This document shows positions 45,637 to 56,027 of a DNA stretch of 64,000 bases, piece after piece (the stretch's first letter is position 1; the number at the start of each line of letters is the position of its first letter). The notes under the pieces were generated by a model. The model ran no database searches and had not been told where the DNA came from. It saw nothing but the letters and a program-made list of their open reading frames with translations. Both the position numbers and the translations under genes were made by a program. Location: positions 2,962,183 to 3,026,182 of the forward strand of contig JAMWFC010000117.1 in assembly GCA_027475525.1 (NCBI GenBank), given 5' to 3'. The DNA comes from Macrolepiota albuminosa. Its lineage: Eukaryota; Basidiomycota; Agaricomycetes; Agaricales; Agaricaceae.

Positions 45637-48600
45637 CTAGACATCCGTTACAACCTGTAAAACCTTATGAACCATCTCAGCAAGCATGGTATCGTCGTCT
45701 TCGTCATCTTCGTCATCCTCCCCTCCACTTTCAACGTCTCCGTGAACATCAGTGTGTTCATCCATACTGCTGTCCTCACAAGTAGTTGCCTCAGCTCCTC
45801 TGTTACTCCCTTCCAAACAATCATCCTCACAAGCCTCCATATTTCCTCCCATGACCTCCTGTGAGTGATCCAATGAACCAGTGCCGTTCTCCTTGCTTAT
45901 CCCAGGTTGAAGAGTCCCAGTGAAGCCTGGCAGGGATGCAAGTCTGTGGAGCTTGTGTCGATGTTGTTCATTGCATCGTTGAAGCCGTTCACGAAGACAG
46001 CTGATTTGATGAGCAAGGGCTCCGTCAGCCTCCAAGAGCAAATCTTCTTTCTTCTTGAGATAGACCTCCTCATCCTGCATATACGTTATAAATCGACGAA
46101 TTTCGATATTTAGACGCTGAATTTCTTCATGGGCCCGTTCAATCTTGAAATATTCATCTAAAAGCATGCGCGCTGCAGGTGCAGCCCATGGACGTTCACG
46201 AATATCCTGGCGAGTGTCGGAAAGCAGATCAAAATCAGCTAAAAATGCGTATTCAACAACTACATCCCACGACAGCTGTGGGCGGGGTGGGTGAAGAGAG
46301 GCGGCAGCGAGATTGTATTTTTCAAGGGCTGTTCGGATTGCTTGAGAACGTGTCTTGAGCACCATTCCAATATGTTTCCGAAGTTTGTATCCTATCAGCC
46401 AATGTAACTCCTCTGTACAAGAGTTCAATCATATGCTCACTTACCTGTTTGAGACATATTCATCTTTGTAAGTTCAAACATCCGCGCAACTATCAAGCCT
46501 TCGAGAGTGTCCAGGCATCGCTGATACCGCCGCTTGGATACCATATCTGCAGCCTGGGCCCATTCGTTGCTCATTGGTGTCCACCTTTGCGTAATACAGA
46601 GTGTCTTTTCTAAGTGGTGAACAATCTTCAAATCCTTCTCGTATTCTTCTAACGCATGTCGACGTTCTGTTTCTTGTGAAGCCGTGTAGTCGCGAGCACC
46701 ATGGGTCTCAGGAGTAATGACGTTCCAGATGGCTGATGCTTCGTCAAGTTTTTTCCTGCATATTGTAAGCATAGATAGATTACAAACACACCAGTGCTTA
46801 CTGGCTCGCATTGAGGTTGACAAGTTTCTGATAGTACTCCATCTGGAGCGTCTCTTCAAGAGGCTCTCGGGAAAGATTTGTCAAATATTCCTGCTCCTCC
46901 TTCAACCATTGCTGAAATATGCTGATGTCTACAATGTTCCGCTCTCGCATCTGTTTCTCAAGGACGTCTTGACCAGCAATGACCTGGAGTGCTTGTTTGT
47001 AGTTATTAATTAAAAAATCACCTGAGTCTTTAATCAAAGGATATCCGGAACCTGACATGAGGTATTTAAAACATACTAAGGTTCTGATAGGTATCCGTAT
47101 TGTCCATATGTTTGGCAAATTGATAGATTTTCTGCTTGCGATGGAAGATGGATGCATGGCGAGTAGAAGAGGCAAGCGCATTGGACTTTGAAAAGAAACG
47201 TTCACAACCCTCAAGATCCTCTAGACCCAGTCCCACCACATATTTTGCAAGAAAAGAGAGTTGACAGAGTCGGTTATGTGCGTGACCATGGAAGCTCCCT
47301 ACAAGAGATGTGTACTGAAGTTCATGTGCATGGGACCCAAGAGGGCTACGAGCAAGCGTCTTGCGGAACTTACATCCAATATCGTATCCTCCACCGATTC
47401 GATTACCAAAGGCATTCAGCAGTGCCTCTACCATTGCCAAGGGATACTTTGCCCTGTGTCGTGTGAGATCATTGAACAAAGAAATCCACATTCCACTTAC
47501 AATTCTCCACTTTGTATCATATCAGCAATGAGCAGAACAAACCCATGTCGGCACAAGGCAAGGAAAATTCCAGTTTCATCAAAAACCCCCCACATGCGAG
47601 CAGTTATTTCGTCAACCATATTCTTCCATCTTCCCTCACAAGGATCTTTGTTGGAATCATCCTGCTTCTTAGTTGGCAGCATCTCTTCAAGCACTTCTCT
47701 TGCCCAACGGTCAACCCGCTCTCTATTCAAGTAGTAGTCCCCACCCACCTCATGATTGTCCTTGAGCTCCTTCGATGTGGCTGGCTCCTCTTGACCATTT
47801 TCATCAAACATCGGTGCTTCGCGGCGGAGAATACGCTTGAGTGAGTCATTTCCATCCATTGTAATCAGCATGTCAAAAATGAGTTGGTCTTCATCTTCTA
47901 ATTTATACGTGCATGCAGGGCAAGCATGTTTGAGTCTCCAATTAGGTGTATTCCGTTGGAGTGCACTTTGTATCTTGACCTCAACTGCTTCACGTAGCGC
48001 AATATATTGATCATAGGCAATAGAGAACTGATTACTCAAGTTTGGGCGAAAGGGTACCCCCTGGAGATCACATAGACTTTTGACAAAGGGCTGGACAGTG
48101 AAATGGGGGCAACGAAGCTGGCTGACTCGGTACATCTCGACTACGCGGATAGTGAATGCAACAGTTGGCGTTTCTGGGGCTGATGGGATTAAACCTTGCA
48201 GTATCAACGATACAGCCACACCTGTACTTCCTTGAAGGAGTGGTACATATTCTTGATAAGTTTCTTAGATAAATGTCAGATGATAAACTGTGGATGCAGT
48301 CTAAGACTCACCGAATATATCCACAACTTTGACATAATACACATCTTGAACAACCACATCATTAGCAAGAGGGGCAGCGACTCCCTTTCCAGAGACTCCA
48401 AGCGCTTTATTCCAGTCTAAATATGCTTGTACCATTCCATCAAGCTGAGCTGCAAAGGCCTGGTTACGCCGGAGGATTCGATCCTGTCGTGTCCGTCTGT
48501 CTATGCGTTTCTTACTGATCAAACTGTTCAAGGTCAGTACAGCCCACATTCCAAAGCACAGAATCTTACGAGTGCCGCAAATCATTTTCCAGCAGCTCCT

Positions 48601-49010
48601 GAAGTTCTCCTCCGGCATGGCTTAGATGCACTGCTGCCGTACCATCAAGTGCGTCCTCCAAGGTAAGTTGGTTTTCATAGTCCTCGTTGTCATCTAGGCT
48701 GCGATACTCAGGCATATCTCTTATTGTATTGAGGACAAGACGGTCTCGTTCATCCAGAGCTGTGGGCACAAATGACAGTGTTGTCTTAAAGAAAGTTAAA
48801 AATGTGCTTACTTTTGAAATCATTTTCAATTGTTTTTTTGACTCTTTGACGAAAGTCCTGTAGCCCCTGGTGACCAAGCAGCTTACCATAACTCTTTGAT
48901 GCAGATACTTTGCCTTCACCATAGATCCGCAGACGACGAGAGGTAGGGCGCTTGCCTTTGAGGAAACTAGAGCCTGCCATATGACAACCGTGAGTTGAAG
49001 ATATTAGCAC
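45637..49010 (-). CDS. KDZ transposase
   Basis: Eight exons on the minus strand: 49010-48812, 48759-48570, 48514-48312, 48263-47501, 47453-47077, 47021-46802, 46755-46445 and 46391-45637; all GT-AG, all in frame, about 1005 codons (a second Met at 48980 is an alternative start). Recognised family blocks: HACPACTYKLEDEDQLIF with TMDGNDSLKRILRRE, then GDYYLNRERVDRWA, CEGRWKNMVDEITARMWGVFDETGIFLALCRHGFVLLIADM, KYPLAMVEALL, GGGYDIGCKF, SLVGSFHGHAHNRLCQL, GLGLEDLEGCERFFSKSNALASSTRHASIFHR. These carry the DDE-type catalytic core of KDZ elements. The C-terminus is coiled coil followed by an acidic tail. No lesion was found, so it is potentially functional. Confidence 0.92.
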
Positions 49011-49369
49011 ATGATTGCGTCTGCCTTTTTTGAAGTTCTGAGTTAATAAATTTTGAGTTCGACTACAATTGATGCTATTGGCCTTGACAATGCACTACAT
49101 TAAGTAGTCACACCTCGAGCGGAGGTCACTTCCTCACTTTCAATGTAGGGGTGTACTATGGAACAGGATTTCAATGTGGTCAGACAGATATGTTCGTGCA
49201 GGCCTGTTTTGATATCTTGACAACAATTTCAGAGCAGAGGCTCAGTTTAAGGCATAGAACCCATTAAGGTATCAGAATATGTGCGAATTGAAGGCTAAAC
49301 AATGGAATGACAATTTATCATACATGCGAACACAACTAAGGTAGTGTATTTCAAAAAAAAAATGAAACT

Positions 49370-50640
49370 TCATAAATTCCGATCCACTTGATCCTCCATA
49401 TATTTGCGAACAAAGAAAATAGACGCAGCAGCCTCTCCTGAAGTGTGCTTGTAAAGAGAAGGGCTAGGATGGGAACCAGCAGCTATACGAGCTTTTTTCC
49501 TGGATGCAGCTTGGTAAGTTAACAATATGGTTGAGATGTATAAACTACCGACAATCCAAAGTACACACCAGGATGATCACCACGAACAACCACCCACCAA
49601 CACTCCTCATTTGAAGGAGCTCTCAAGGCTGCAAGCTCTGCCAAGAAGTGCTCCATGTCATGGTTGGTATTGTCAAGATGCAGATGATGTTGCGACGCTG
49701 AGTTGTCAAGATGCTGAGGATGCTGTACTGCTGAGACCGTTGATGGCTGATGCCGATAATGTTGTGATTTTGATACTGATAGCGGAGATGATGGAGAGAG
49801 TAAAGATTTCTCTGGAGGACCGACTAAGCCATTGGTCAAAGCATGCTTCCAGGCATCGACTGCATCCTCAACAGAGTAGTACCCTTTGCAAAGGGCATTG
49901 TCGAAGTTACGGATCTGCTTTGCGGCTGCAGGCCTATTGGAAAATGGTTTAATTGACATCAGATATGTATTTACACTTACCAAGTTGAAAAAACGCCTGT
50001 TTGTCGTCCATAGAACACAACGTATGCCTTCTTATCTCGTGCCCTGGAGGAAGTTGGCTTGGTGGGATTGGGTTCTCCATGCAGACACTCTTTGTTTGCA
50101 AGAACTACAGCATCATCAATAGTGAGGTTCTGCATGATAGAAGAGAGGGGTGCATCGTTGTCATCATAAAGGTGTAAGTTACTCTCATCGCTGCGTGTCA
50201 TGCAATGTGGCTCTAAAACTACTGGAGTTTAAAGTCAACATAAAAGCCAGAAAAAAAGAAAGTCCTTACGGCTATCGCTGGCTGTGGCGCAAGGATCAGA
50301 ATCAGAGTCATATAGATCAGATTCATCTGCGTCCTCAACCTTTGGAGGAGGTACTGTTTGTGCTTTAGGGTAAAATCACTGTAAGTAATCCGAGAGAATG
50401 GAGCATGTAAGATATACAAGCGTACCTTTCTTTTTCTGGGAAGACTGAAACTCGGGGCTTGCCAACGCTTTGTACGAACGGTTTAGCGTTGAATTCAACA
50501 GAGACTTGTGTTCAGTTTCTGTGAATGACTTGTGTTGAAAAAGGTGTGACGTGTGAGATATAAAAGTGACATACCTTTCTTCCTCTGGGGAGACAGGAAT
50601 TCAGGACCTGTGAAAAGAGGCTCTTTAGATGTTGCAGCGT
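49370..50640 (-). CDS. KDZ-borne protein with RNase H1-N/viroplasmin-type domains
   Basis: A spliced minus-strand gene lying just upstream of the transposase, same direction. Small 5' exons encode Ser-rich repeats (SPEFLSPQRKK, SPEFQSSQKKK) and an acidic stretch (DADESDLYDSDSDP). The exon at 50201-49980 ends KKAYVVFYGRQTGVFSTW, and the next (49960-49530) starts near AAAKQIRNFDNALCKGYYSVEDAVDAW: together this is an RNase H1 N-terminal (hybrid-binding, Cauli_VI) domain. A second partial copy, WWVVVRGDHPGVYFG, is followed by a last exon with SPSLYKHTSGEAAASIFFVRKYM ending at 49370. The domain binds RNA-DNA hybrids or dsRNA; in a DNA transposon its role is unknown. The start and some splice sites are unresolved. 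Confidence 0.6.
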
Positions 50641-51093
50641 TGACTTAGAAGAATGTTAGCAGAGCAGGATATGTTACGAGGATTGTGTAATGAACTTACT
50701 TCGCATTACAAAGAGCTAGTAGAAAATAAAAGAGTGTGAGGAGAAGAAAAAAGCACAGAGAGGAGGCTGAACGAGGCTGGAGAAATACGGAGACAAGAGG
50801 AGAGTAACAATCATACACAGATCAGCCATTCGCACGATCACATTACTAAACTTGGCAATACACTGACACCCTTGCATCAAATGAAATATATGGCCAAGCA
50901 TATCCTTGGATCTCGCTTATGGAGTTCCATTTTGACGTGTGAATGCGGTGTCAGTAGCACCGGAAAATGGTTTATGTGATTGATAGTTCACACAGTTTCA
51001 TAGCCCAAATTCCACGTAAATTTTTGATTTTTTCTTTTACTACAACCTCGAGTCTGACATTCATTACGCCACACGTTCTGCAAAAAGACTGCG
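50641..51093. promoter_or_regulatory. central divergent promoter region of the KDZ element
   Basis: About 450 bp between the 5' ends of the minus-strand viroplasmin-type gene and the plus-strand accessory gene. No motif is claimed; it is assigned by position, and a short 5' exon of either gene may lie here. Confidence 0.4.
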
Positions 51094-52535
51094 ATGGGAT
51101 CACTTCAAGTGACTATTCCCAATTTCTCGACAACCTGGGCTAGCCGAAACCCTGGGCTCGATGTTCAGCCTATCCGCGTCCGTTTATCTGAAAACAAGTC
51201 TGATGCAGCAGACGCAACTCTAAAATTGAAGGCACTGGAGAAAAGGAAGAATGCAGAAAGACTTGAAGATTACCTGACCGCTTATCTTGACCAGCAACAG
51301 CGTTTTATAGAGGATACTGCAAAGGAATTTGGCGTTGAGCAAGTCGTGATTCAGAAGAAGATTTTGCATGCAACAACTTATGTCAAGCAACGGAAGGTTT
51401 CTCTTCAGAATGCACTTGTTCATCACAAACGCATGGAGGTAAATGAAGGTGAGCAATTTTTATAAGCTGTGCAAGTCAAGATCTTTTCTGAATAAGGCAC
51501 GTCCAGAGGGAGGCAACAAATATACCCTTAAAGAGCTCCAGAAGCTTGTAGAACAGGACACGACACTTCACGATCTTTCAAAAGAGCGCCAGAAGGAACT
51601 TATCGAAGCTCTTGAGAAAGCTCGACAGCTGAAGAACACAGGGGCACGCTCTAATAGACGTTCGGGAGCAATTGATGCCATGAAGAACGTCGATAATATG
51701 ATACAAGAGGTGAGTTGGAAATAAAATTGATTGTTCTTTGCTTTTAATCTGATCAATTAGATGAAAAACTTATATCTACGCACAGGCGTTCGATCATTTG
51801 CATTTTTCACTCGTAGCCACGTAGATGATTGCTTTGACGCCACCTATGCTGCATCCGATTCAACTGCTCTCAAATTCTTCCCTCAGATCCTTCATCTTGA
51901 TGCTGGAAACATCGCAACAAAATTTGAGCTCTTCGCTTGTGCTGAGGAAAAAGGTAAGATATCATACAATTTGTCCACAGCTCCACTTATTGTGCCTGTC
52001 AGCTGGGATCAAGATTCAGAATACAAATACAATACGTATGGAGTGTACTCGCCTTATAGCTGAAGGATTAAGTGAGCTTTACACAAGCAGTCTTGTGGAG
52101 GATCTAATTCTTTCATAAGAGCAAGTGACACATGACAACAAGATCAACATGAATTACCAGAATTACGAAACGGTGATCATCGAATCCCACCACGTCAAGC
52201 TTGTCGGATGGCCTGAGCATGTTCCATTCACTAGCCCATCAAACATCTCTACGAAGGACGAAATCCTCCTTCTTCGCTCTGCACTTCAAGATGGAGATTG
52301 TCACTGGGTGGTCCTTACTCGCGAAGAACGACTTGAGCACCAGAAGAAGCTCGCAGAAGCAAGGAAAGAGGGCATAACAATTGGTAAGAAGCGAAAGGAG
52401 AGGAGTGACAAGGGGAAATTACGAGGGTCAAGGGCAAAGAAGCAACGTAAGACTGGTCATTCATCTCAAATGCCTCCCATGTACAAGAGCAAGGACACGA
52501 TCGACGATTCACTGGATGAAAATGACGAGCAATGA
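51094..52535 (+). CDS. KDZ-associated accessory protein
   Basis: Exons 51094-51438, 51497-51709, 51761-51953, 52003-52089 and 52126-52535 give about 415 codons. The last intron would be only 36 nt; without it an in-frame TAA at 52116 would end the protein early. The N-terminal half is helical and charged. The conserved block starts MKNLYLRTGVRSFAFFTRSHVDDCF, goes on through MNYQNYETVIIESHHVKLVGWPEHVPFTSPSNI, and ends with HWVVLTREERLEHQKKLAEARKEG and a Lys/Arg-rich tail. This family is multicopy and unannotated in mushroom genomes as far as I recall. Head-to-head placement opposite the minus-strand genes suggests a shared central promoter region (50700-51090). Confidence 0.7.
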
Positions 52536-52536
52536 G

Positions 52537-53104
52537 TGTTATTCAGTATCGTATGAATACAAATATTTCAAAATTTGAGTCTAATTTTGAGGTATACGAG
52601 CTCACTGTCGGTGACGATGACGACGAAGTGGTGATTGATGTCGTCAATGATGAAGACGCATTGCCGAGACACGTTGATGGGAGGATGCAACCGCGTGAGA
52701 CAGCCCGGCATAGATCAAAGATAGCCGAGTTGCCGAGAGGACTTATTTCCGATTTTTCCGAGGTTTTTATGTATATTTTTGTTTGTTTCGAGCTCACTGT
52801 CATCAACAATGGTGGGAGGGGCGGGAAGTCGGAGGGAATGATGAGCGGAGGTACCGACGTCAATGATCAAGCGATCATCCCGACAGCTGTTGATGGCAAC
52901 GCTGACAGCAGCACGTGATGCCTTGGCACGTCCGGCAGCGTCGGTCAGAATACCCGGAGGCTGGAGCGCAGAAAAATTATGTTTCATGAAATAAAAGACA
53001 TTTATTGGTGGATGCGTAGTACTAAGGAAAACCCCTCATATTAGACGTGGATCTAGTATTTATTTCCACCTCTAATATGAGGGGTTGCGTGGGAACTACA
53101 GGTG
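52537..53104 (-). repeat. right terminal inverted repeat of the KDZ element
   Basis: Reverse complement of 44922-45490. The accessory gene ends right at its inner edge (stop at 52533-52535). Confidence 0.92.
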
Positions 53105-53345
53105 GGTCGCAGGTCTACCTCTAGTAAGTCTCCTCACTGCAGCCCTGGTGTGTACTCCAACAAGTTCAAAAGTTGAAAGTTCATACCAAAGCTCTGCTGT
53201 AGTAGACGAGAAGTTGTTCGAAATTAGTATATCTTCCCTTCGCTTGAATACTTCAGCCTGGACTTACGCGTACAGTAACAGTCAAGGAATATGTAGCGCT
53301 CCAGGATACCCCTTAGGGAAACCAGTCCGCTTCTCTTGTAAATAA

Positions 53346-55221
53346 CGCCAGAGCATACCCAAGTAATACTTCGAAGAACTCTCGGCCCATCGATTATCGG
53401 AATGACTTGTTCATCACCTATTCATCATCGCCCTATACATAATCGAGTTCTAGAAAATTGACATCAGACTAGCTATATGAAAAGACAGTGTAGCAAATTA
53501 AAAGGCCATCATGACTTCACGTCTAAATCTTCACCATGAGGCGACATCATGGCCGAGCTGGGAAAACACTTCCCGATATACAACAGACCCTTGAAAAATT
53601 CCAGGGAATACGCAAAACAAGTCAAAGAGATTCCGGATTGAGATGTGCCAGCGCGCGAGTAGTGGCACCATGGAGATTAGTGGACAAGGGGGGAAAGTCG
53701 CCTCATTTACTTCTTCTGTAGAAGCACGATTGAGTAATTGTAGGACGATAGGAGAACTATTTCGACGACGGCAAGGCTCCGTCAGAACTGGAAAATGACT
53801 TGAAGTTAAGGGATAGACCAGTACAAAATCGAGCTTGTTGGCGACTTCTTCTATCCTCGAAAAGGTGGCAAGAATCAAACTCAAATTGCATCCGTAGTGT
53901 CTTGCGATAAAGCTAGCTTGAAGCGGTGTTACAGCTTCTGCATATTTAAAGGACGTGAACGAAAGTAGCAATCCTGACTTTGCCCAAGAATTTTTTTTTC
54001 AAGTTTTTACCCGAAGTCCGTTTATGTCGTTGTTTTGGGGAGCCTGTCTTCTGGCAGATGTTTGGTACATCTGTTGTCGGAAGGTTGTGTCACCAGTCGA
54101 GATTTGATCCTATCCGGTCTGGACGCAAACAGAGTAGAGGTCTGTCTGAAGGCAGTCTACTGGGTGTTTCTTAGTTAAGAGCCTGCTTAAATGATATACG
54201 AGGAGTAAGGGGCCATCATTCTCTGGCTGTCTCACCGATATTTTGGGGGGTTGATAAACAGTTGAAAGGGGATGGCAAGTGAGCGAGGGACAGAGAGCAG
54301 GAACTGTTCCAGGAAAATTCGACAACGCTAACGCAGCGTAATTGAAATAAACGTGGATGTAATCACGAGTTGCACTAACAAAATAACAAAAGTCAAAGCA
54401 TTGTACTCAAAGGTGGGATTCTGATAGACGATGAATGAGGGAGCATGGATACCATTCAGAGTGAGATTGCATGCAATCTCGGCTGGACCTGAATAGAGTA
54501 GTCTTGTGATGATAATGGGGAATCTGGAGAATACATGAATGGCAGTCCTGACAAGTCATCACAAGTTGAACTATATGGTAGATATAGAGCTGAATCATAA
54601 TCACCATGGTCCATTTTCAAGGGTAAGACTTTAGTAAGTCAGATTTCTTCTTAAAAGAGCAAATGCCGCGCTTTCCCAGAAATCCCAGAGTACCTAGTGT
54701 CCAGTGACTGGATTGCCGAAGGTAGTTCACAGCCATTACTTAAAAGTACATGACGCATGTGTGACGAGATGTTTCATTGACTGTTGAAGCGGCATGCAGC
54801 CCTCTGCCCGACCGTCCATCGGATCAGACTGCGGATTTTGGGGAAACGAAAGTACTGAACAGAGCGATATATCAGAGGTTCATGGTTACATATCGAAGTC
54901 GAATGATGCATTTGACGCAAGCAGAGTTTTGTATTGCGCAAGTGAAAAATTGAGTAACTTGCCGCGCGCCATTCGTGCCGAGATAAAGAGTGCACCGGAA
55001 CTTCGTCAACAAACTTAAAAGTGATACTCACAAATTTTTTCCGGTATAGTTATGTCCTTGAGCAGATTTTACTTGACATGGTGTGTTTCCAAGGTAGAGG
55101 AATGCAGATATTGTCCAGCCAACTCAAAAGGTTAAGTCCGTCCGGATATCATTAGTTCATTGGTGTAGAAACAATCCTCATACACAGCAACTTCAAAATC
55201 GATGTTGCAATCCTTGGATTA
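53346..55221. other. gene-poor region
   Basis: Short ORFs occur (for example 53531-53971, minus, 146 codons), but none shows domain motifs, signal peptides or spliceable neighbours. CpG is normal, so this is not part of the decayed island. Nothing further is claimed. Confidence 0.45.
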
Positions 55222-55906
55222 TTAAAGGACTAGAGCCACAGTCGCAACAGAAACGATGCAGCCGAGCATGATGTGCGGGAGGGCGACTAAGGCATTGGAA
55301 GATTGTGTAGGGCTGGGGGTCGAAGGTGTATTCTTGGAAGTCTGAGCAGAAGTCCCCGTCTGAGAGGGCTGTGACGAGACGTCGGTGGGTGTTGCAGTGG
55401 GCGAACTAAGAACAGCAGTCGTGCCAGCTTGGACATTGATGAAATCGACGGTATCTGTTTCCGTTACAGGCTCGCCACTAACGGTCGCAGAACAAATGGC
55501 AAGACCGTTGGACAGCGTGCATTCATTGCCCATGGTGAACAAACCGGACGGATCGACGTAGGTAAAAGACACGTCGTTTGCACCTTCTACCATGGTAGCT
55601 TCAGATTTGAAAAATTCAGAGACATTTCTATATAATAAAAAAAAGATGGCCGTACCAGTGCCGGGGAATGAAGGCTCATCGAAGGTGCCAGTGAGGGCTC
55701 CTTGGTGCAATGCCCATGTTGTGCGACCTTGTGCATCAACCCCCAAGATGTCTGCACTAATGGGCTGAGGATCGAAGCCAGGAATGTAAAGAGAAGTTTG
55801 TGCCGCAGCAACTAGACGTACATGAGTAAGGTGGTAGGTAACCTCACAGAATGCAGAATAACGTACCTGCAACGAACGCGGCCAAAGCAAGTTGAAGGGT
55901 AAGCAT
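55222..55906 (-). CDS. GPI-anchored cell-surface protein
   Basis: Three exons: 55906-55867, 55811-55656 and 55598-55222, with GT-AG introns of 55 and 57 nt. The first exon gives the signal peptide MLTLQLALAAFVA, continuing VAAAQTSLYIPGFDPQ after the join. The mature part has FTMGNECTLSNGLAICSATV with two Cys likely in a disulphide. A Ser/Thr-rich stretch (SSPTATPTDVSSQPSQTG) follows, then a hydrophobic C-terminus (IMLGCIVSVATVALVL) ending at the stop, typical of a GPI attachment signal. It resembles the many small secreted Ser-rich GPI proteins of basidiomycete cell walls; no enzymatic motif. The start region is duplicated upstream by a 77-bp assembly artefact (55874-56027). Confidence 0.78.
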
Positions 55907-56027
55907 TACTTAGTTCGAGAACACTCAAGAACAAACTGGGCGAAAAAAACGAACGCGGCCAAAGCAAGTTGAAGGGTAAGCATTACTTAGTTCGAGAACA
56001 CTCAAGAACAAACTGGGCGAAAAAATG
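55874..56027. repeat. 77-bp perfect tandem duplication (probable assembly artefact)
   Basis: Two copies of a 77-bp segment (55874-55950 and 55951-56027) containing the start codon region of the GPI gene. Same length as the other duplications in the window. Confidence 0.85.

Larger units (their letters stand above)
44922..53104. mobile_element. KDZ-type DNA transposon, apparently intact (8.2 kb)
   Basis: Terminal inverted repeats of about 560 bp begin CACCTGTAG at 44922 and 53104. The 8-bp direct repeat GGTCGCAG flanks it (44914-44921 and 53105-53112). Each terminus also contains its own hairpin (ACCCCTCATATTAGA with TCTAATATGAGGGGT, 44941-44995 and mirrored). Inside are a complete spliced KDZ transposase on the minus strand, a minus-strand gene with RNase H1-N/viroplasmin-type domains, and a plus-strand gene of a family common in mushroom genomes. 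Near-identical termini, open frames and a perfect target duplication point to a recent, possibly active insertion. KDZ elements were described as Kyakuja-Dileera-Zisupton transposons of fungi and algae. Confidence 0.93.
44624..53345 (+). pseudogene. ORF split by the KDZ transposon (44624-44921 and 53113-53345)
   Basis: ATG at 44624 in a strong context (CACCATGG). The left part runs in frame to the KDZ insertion point. If the transposon and one copy of its 8-bp target duplication are left out, the frame continues at 53113 without a break to TAA at 53343, 176 codons in all. The joined protein would have a hydrophobic segment near the junction (LPLVSLLTAALV) and no recognised domain. Continuity across the insertion suggests a real host gene knocked out recently, but a chance open frame of this size cannot be excluded. 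No intron is needed. Confidence 0.5.

Noticed and set aside
53531..53971. Minus-strand ORF of 146 codons
   Set aside because: No motifs, no coherent neighbours or introns; probably chance.
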